The notes beneath the pieces were generated by a model that saw only the letters and a program-made list of their open reading frames with translations, made no database searches and was not told the origin of the DNA. Positions 61,186 through 64,000 of a stretch of 64,000 bases of DNA are shown here, piece by piece. The stretch comes from Gemmatimonadota bacterium (GTDB lineage: Bacteria > Gemmatimonadota > Gemmatimonadetes > Longimicrobiales > Gaopeijiaceae). Where the stretch lies: contig SLCK01000013.1 of the NCBI GenBank assembly GCA_007125845.1, positions 1 through 64,000 on the forward strand. Reading direction: 5' to 3'. Made by a program: the position numbers and the translations under genes. How positions within the stretch are numbered: position 1 is the first letter of the stretch; each line of letters starts with the position of its first letter.

Positions 61186-62754
61186 GTGCGCCTTGCCCTC
61201 TCCGTACTTTGCGCTGCCGGCCTCACCGCGTTGGCCACCCCGGGTGCGGTTGGCGGGCTCGGGATCGTAGCTCCACCGGCTCCGGAAGGTTCAGCGCTCC
61301 CCTGGGTTTCCCCTTCCCCAAACTCGGGGGTCTGCCCCGTGGTCGTCGAGGGGGTTCCGAAAGAAGGTGGCCCTCTCCAGATTCTGGAGATCGGGGCGAT
61401 GGTCTACTGCACGGACGCCTGGGGCGGACGCGGATTCGAGTACTGGGCGGCCCACCTGCACCGGGCGGGGCGAGTTCCCACGTTGAAGGAGGTGCTCGAC
61501 GCCGATTGGGTTTCGGAGACCTCGAGCTGGTTTGCGGAGCCAGTGGCCGGTGCGCTCGTCCTGTATCTGTCGACGCTCTGGGGCCGGGGGAGCGCGGGGG
61601 AACGGCTTCTCGCATGGCGGCCGGGGGAGGCGGAGTTGGACTCGCTGGAGTCGGGGTGGTCCTTCTTCCTCGATGCGCTCCTCAGGAGCTTCCGGGGGGT
61701 CATCGAGGAGGAGAGGGATCGGGCCGCTCGATTCCGGACTGGCGAGCCAGCGACGATCAAGGGGGTCAACTTCTCCCACGAGGGGTACGGCGGATTCGAC
61801 GGATACCTGTCGCTGCGATCCGACGCCTCGCTGGAGCGCCTTGCGGAGCTCGGAGCGAACGGGGTTGCGATCCTCCCCTACGCATTCCTCGCCGACCCGG
61901 CCCGTCCGGCTCCCATCGAGCCCCCGGTCCGTCCCGGCTCGGAAACCGACCAGGCGGTCGTCCATGCGGTCCGCTCTGCGCAGGATCTCGGGTTGACCGT
62001 CCTTCTCAAGCCCCACATATGGGTTCGTGGGAGCTGGCCGGGCGAGATTCGCATGAGTTCGGCAAGGGATTGGGATCGGTTCTTCTCGTACTACGAGAGG
62101 TGGATCGAGCACTACGCGCTGATGGCCGAGATTCACGGCGTTCCGATACTCTCCGTGGGAGTGGAGCTCTCGGGGGCGGTGCCGGGGCAGGAGGAACGGT
62201 GGGTCGCGCTGGTGGAGCGGCTTCGCCTCGTCTACTCAGGGGCTCTCGTCTATGCGGCGAACTGGGGGGAAGAGTTCGAAGGGCTGAGTTTCTGGGACGC
62301 CTTCGACTACATCGGGGTGGATGCCTACTATCCCTTGAGCGACGATCCGGATGCGTCGGACACCGAGCTCGAGGCAGGAGCCCGGAACATGATTGCCCGA
62401 CTCGAAACCGTCCACCGGAGGCACGATGTCCCCCTCCTCCTGACAGAGATCGGATTTGCCAGCACCCGGGGGGCTTGGATTCGGCCGTGGGAGGGTCACC
62501 GGTCCCAGGAGCGGAGCGAGAGGGACCAGTTTCGAAGCTACCGCGCCGTTCTCGCGGCTCTCGAGGGACACGACTGGATCCACGGGGCCTTCTGGTGGAA
62601 GTGGCCATCGGATCCCAGGCGAGCCGAGCGCTTTCCCCGCGGATTCAAGCCGATCGGAAAGGCGGCGGAAGTTCTCCTCGGAGAATGGTTCCGCGGGGAG
62701 CCGTCATCCTCCTGGCCGCGCTGGTCGGAGCTCGCCCCGTCGACCGAGGACTGA
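61186..62754 (+). CDS. Glycoside hydrolase, GH113-like TIM barrel, exported
   Basis: A 522-residue protein with a signal peptide (about 3-22). After a 180-residue N-terminal region, a TIM-barrel catalytic domain (about 185-515) begins IKGVNFSHEGYGGFDG. Two Glu are in the retaining-hydrolase positions: Glu327 in SVGVELSG (acid/base) and Glu421 in LLTEIGFAS (nucleophile), with WKWPSDPRRAERFPRGFKP at the end, the pattern of GH113 mannanase-type enzymes. The polysaccharide substrate is unknown. The N-terminal part contains two Cys (VYCTDAW and GVCPVVV) that might form a disulfide. GTG 61186 has GGAGG upstream. Confidence 0.72.
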   Translation: MRLALSVLCAAGLTALATPGAVGGLGIVAPPAPEGSALPWVSPSPNSGVCPVVVEGVPKEGGPLQILEIGAMVYCTDAWGGRGFEYWAAHLHRAGRVPTLKEVLDADWVSETSSWFAEPVAGALVLYLSTLWGRGSAGERLLAWRPGEAELDSLESGWSFFLDALLRSFRGVIEEERDRAARFRTGEPATIKGVNFSHEGYGGFDGYLSLRSDASLERLAELGANGVAILPYAFLADPARPAPIEPPVRPGSETDQAVVHAVRSAQDLGLTVLLKPHIWVRGSWPGEIRMSSARDWDRFFSYYERWIEHYALMAEIHGVPILSVGVELSGAVPGQEERWVALVERLRLVYSGALVYAANWGEEFEGLSFWDAFDYIGVDAYYPLSDDPDASDTELEAGARNMIARLETVHRRHDVPLLLTEIGFASTRGAWIRPWEGHRSQERSERDQFRSYRAVLAALEGHDWIHGAFWWKWPSDPRRAERFPRGFKPIGKAAEVLLGEWFRGEPSSSWPRWSELAPSTED

Positions 62755-62794
62755 CCTCCCTCCGCTCGAGAAGGGACCGGACGATCTTCCCGGG

Positions 62795-64000
62795 TCACTC
62801 CGGGGAATCCTGAGTGCCGTTCCTCCCGAGGAGCTCCAGGACCCGGGAGCCCGGAATCTCCTCATCCTCGAGAAGGGCATCGGCGACCCGGTCCAGCCCA
62901 TCTCGATTCTCCTCCAGGATCGACACCGCTCTAGTGAAGGCGCTGGCGACGATCTCCCTTACGGCTTCGTCGACCTCACGGGCCGTTGTATCACTGAACT
63001 CCTGGCGCTGGGCGATGTCCTGCCCGAGGAAGACTTCCTGTTGTGCCGAGCTGGGAGCGAGGTTTCCGAACGCGTCGCTCATTCCCCACGAGAGCACCAT
63101 CTTTCTGGCCAGTTGGGAAGCCTGGCGAAGATCCTCCTCGGCCCCGCTGGTGGACGTATTGAGGACGAGTCCCTCGGCTGCGCGCCCGCCCATGAGCACG
63201 GCCAGTCGATCCTCCAGGTAATCCCTCGAGTAGACGTAGCGGTCCCGGTCGGGAAGTTGCTGCGTCACCCCCATCGCCCGGCCCCTGGGGACGATGGTGA
63301 CTTTGTGGATCGGGTCGGCGTTCGGCACCACCGCGGCGACCACGGCGTGCCCGCCTTCATGGTAAGCGAGAAGCTTGCGGTCGTCCTCGGTGAGGAGCAT
63401 TCCTTCGCGCTCCAGGCCGAGAAGGATCTTGTCCCTGGCTTCGTCGATGTCGTCCTGGGTGATCTCATCGTGCCCGCGTCGAGCCGCGAGGAGCGCCCCC
63501 TCGTTCAGGAGATTCTTGAGGTCCGCTCCACTGAATCCAGGGGTGCTCCGGGCGATCGCGGACAGGTCCACATCCTTGCTCAGCGGCTTCCTCCGGGCGT
63601 GGATCGCGAGGATCGCCTCCCGGTCCGCCGGGGTGGGAAGGTCCACGGTCACCTTCCGGTCGAACCGACCCGGGCGCAGGAGCGCTTGATCCAGGATGTC
63701 CGGACGATTGGTCGCAGCGAGAACGACCACCCCCTGGTTCGGATCGAAGCCGTCGAGCTCGGAGAGGAGTTGATTCAAGGTCTGCTCGCGTTCGTCGTGG
63801 CCGCCTCCCAGCCCGGCTCCCCGCTTCCGACCGACGGAGTCCAGCTCGTCGATGAACACGATGGAGGGCGCCGCCTCCTTTGCTTCCTTGAAGAGATTGC
63901 GCACCCGGGATGCGCCGACGCCCACGAGCATCTCCATGAAGTCCGAGCCCGACATGTGAAAGAAAGGAACTTCGGCCTCGCCCGCCACGGCCCGGGCGAG
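62795..64000 (-). CDS. ftsH: ATP-dependent zinc metalloprotease FtsH, 5' end outside the window
   Basis: The frame is open to the right edge of the window, so the N-terminal membrane part and Walker A are missing; what appears as ATG near 63988 is inside the protein. The visible 401 residues contain Walker B and pore region [15 protein letters not shown], the second region of homology [15 protein letters not shown], the zinc motif [11 protein letters not shown] and downstream Asp-containing [17 protein letters not shown]. FtsH is a hexameric inner-membrane protease that degrades misfolded and regulatory proteins. It is convergent with the glycoside hydrolase gene, 40 bases apart. Confidence 0.97.
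   Translation of the reverse strand, partial: LARAVAGEAEVPFFHMSGSDFMEMLVGVGASRVRNLFKEAKEAAPSIVFIDELDSVGRKRGAGLGGGHDEREQTLNQLLSELDGFDPNQGVVVLAATNRPDILDQALLRPGRFDRKVTVDLPTPADREAILAIHARRKPLSKDVDLSAIARSTPGFSGADLKNLLNEGALLAARRGHDEITQDDIDEARDKILLGLEREGMLLTEDDRKLLAYHEGGHAVVAAVVPNADPIHKVTIVPRGRAMGVTQQLPDRDRYVYSRDYLEDRLAVLMGGRAAEGLVLNTSTSGAEEDLRQASQLARKMVLSWGMSDAFGNLAPSSAQQEVFLGQDIAQRQEFSDTTAREVDEAVREIVASAFTRAVSILEENRDGLDRVADALLEDEEIPGSRVLELLGRNGTQDSPE

Noticed and set aside
1-64000. Mobile elements, prophage, CRISPR array, defence island or biosynthetic cluster
   Set aside because: I found no transposase, integrase, phage structural gene, repeat array, restriction or toxin-antitoxin gene, or NRPS/PKS domain; the genes are mostly housekeeping and ion transport.

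Overview
The window looks like a chromosomal segment of a high-GC, didermic, menaquinone-using bacterium, most probably Gemmatimonadota. The reasons are the tightly packed GC-rich genes, many GTG/TTG starts and overlapping stop/start codons, signal peptides ending in AQ (LSAQ, LAQ, AAQ), beta-barrel proteins and DUF4159/DUF481 families. I see no insertion sequence, prophage, CRISPR array, rRNA or tRNA. The phylum call is an inference from style and gene content only.

Layout. 1-4.2 kb: the 3' end of a cytochrome c gene, then a reverse-strand cluster (reductase, MhqO/PcpA-type ring-cleaving dioxygenase, MhqD-type esterase, maleylacetate reductase) that reads as a hydroquinone-degradation operon. 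4.3-12.5 kb: DUF21/CBS membrane protein, ADP-ribosylglycohydrolase, pncB, ilvD, DUF4159 protein, mgtE and an outer-membrane barrel. 13-20.4 kb: an eight-gene Mrp/Mbh-type cation antiporter operon with three NuoL/M/N-like subunits and an MbhD-MbhE-MnhB fusion. 20.4-25.6 kb: truncated barrel gene, Ca2+-type P-ATPase, alpha/beta hydrolase, MscS channel. 25.6-30 kb: ppsR divergent from ppsA, then a parvulin lipoprotein. 30.05-30.4 kb: an orphan structured small RNA with its own promoter, a near-perfect Shine-Dalgarno sequence, a 20-codon frame and a strong terminator. 30.4-36.9 kb: thioredoxin-like protein, esterase, an AttH-lipocalin/FtsX/LolD-like ABC system, greA. 37-42.4 kb: MerC protein and Fur-family regulator behind a promoter overlapped by a Fur/Zur-like box, purE-purK, and an acyl-CoA dehydrogenase with a TerB-like head. 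42.4-44.4 kb: DUF411 metal protein divergent from an outer-membrane protein. 44.4-52.5 kb: menF-menD-menB-menA-menE followed by tyrS. 52.8-59.3 kb: three CPA2 antiporters plus a polyprenol/dolichol-kinase-like protein. 59.4-64 kb: coiled-coil periplasmic protein, DUF481 protein, GH113-like hydrolase, and the 3' two-thirds of ftsH.

Themes. Monovalent and divalent cation handling dominates (Mrp-like complex, three CPA2 exchangers, P-type ATPase, MgtE, DUF21/CBS protein, MscS, DUF481), suggesting a saline or alkaline habitat. The strongest candidates for something undescribed are the RNA at 30.1-30.4 kb and the rearranged Mrp/Mbh-like complex whose third antiporter subunit lacks the key TM5 glutamate. 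Start sites were chosen by ribosome-binding sites, overlaps and family length; promoters were read by eye.
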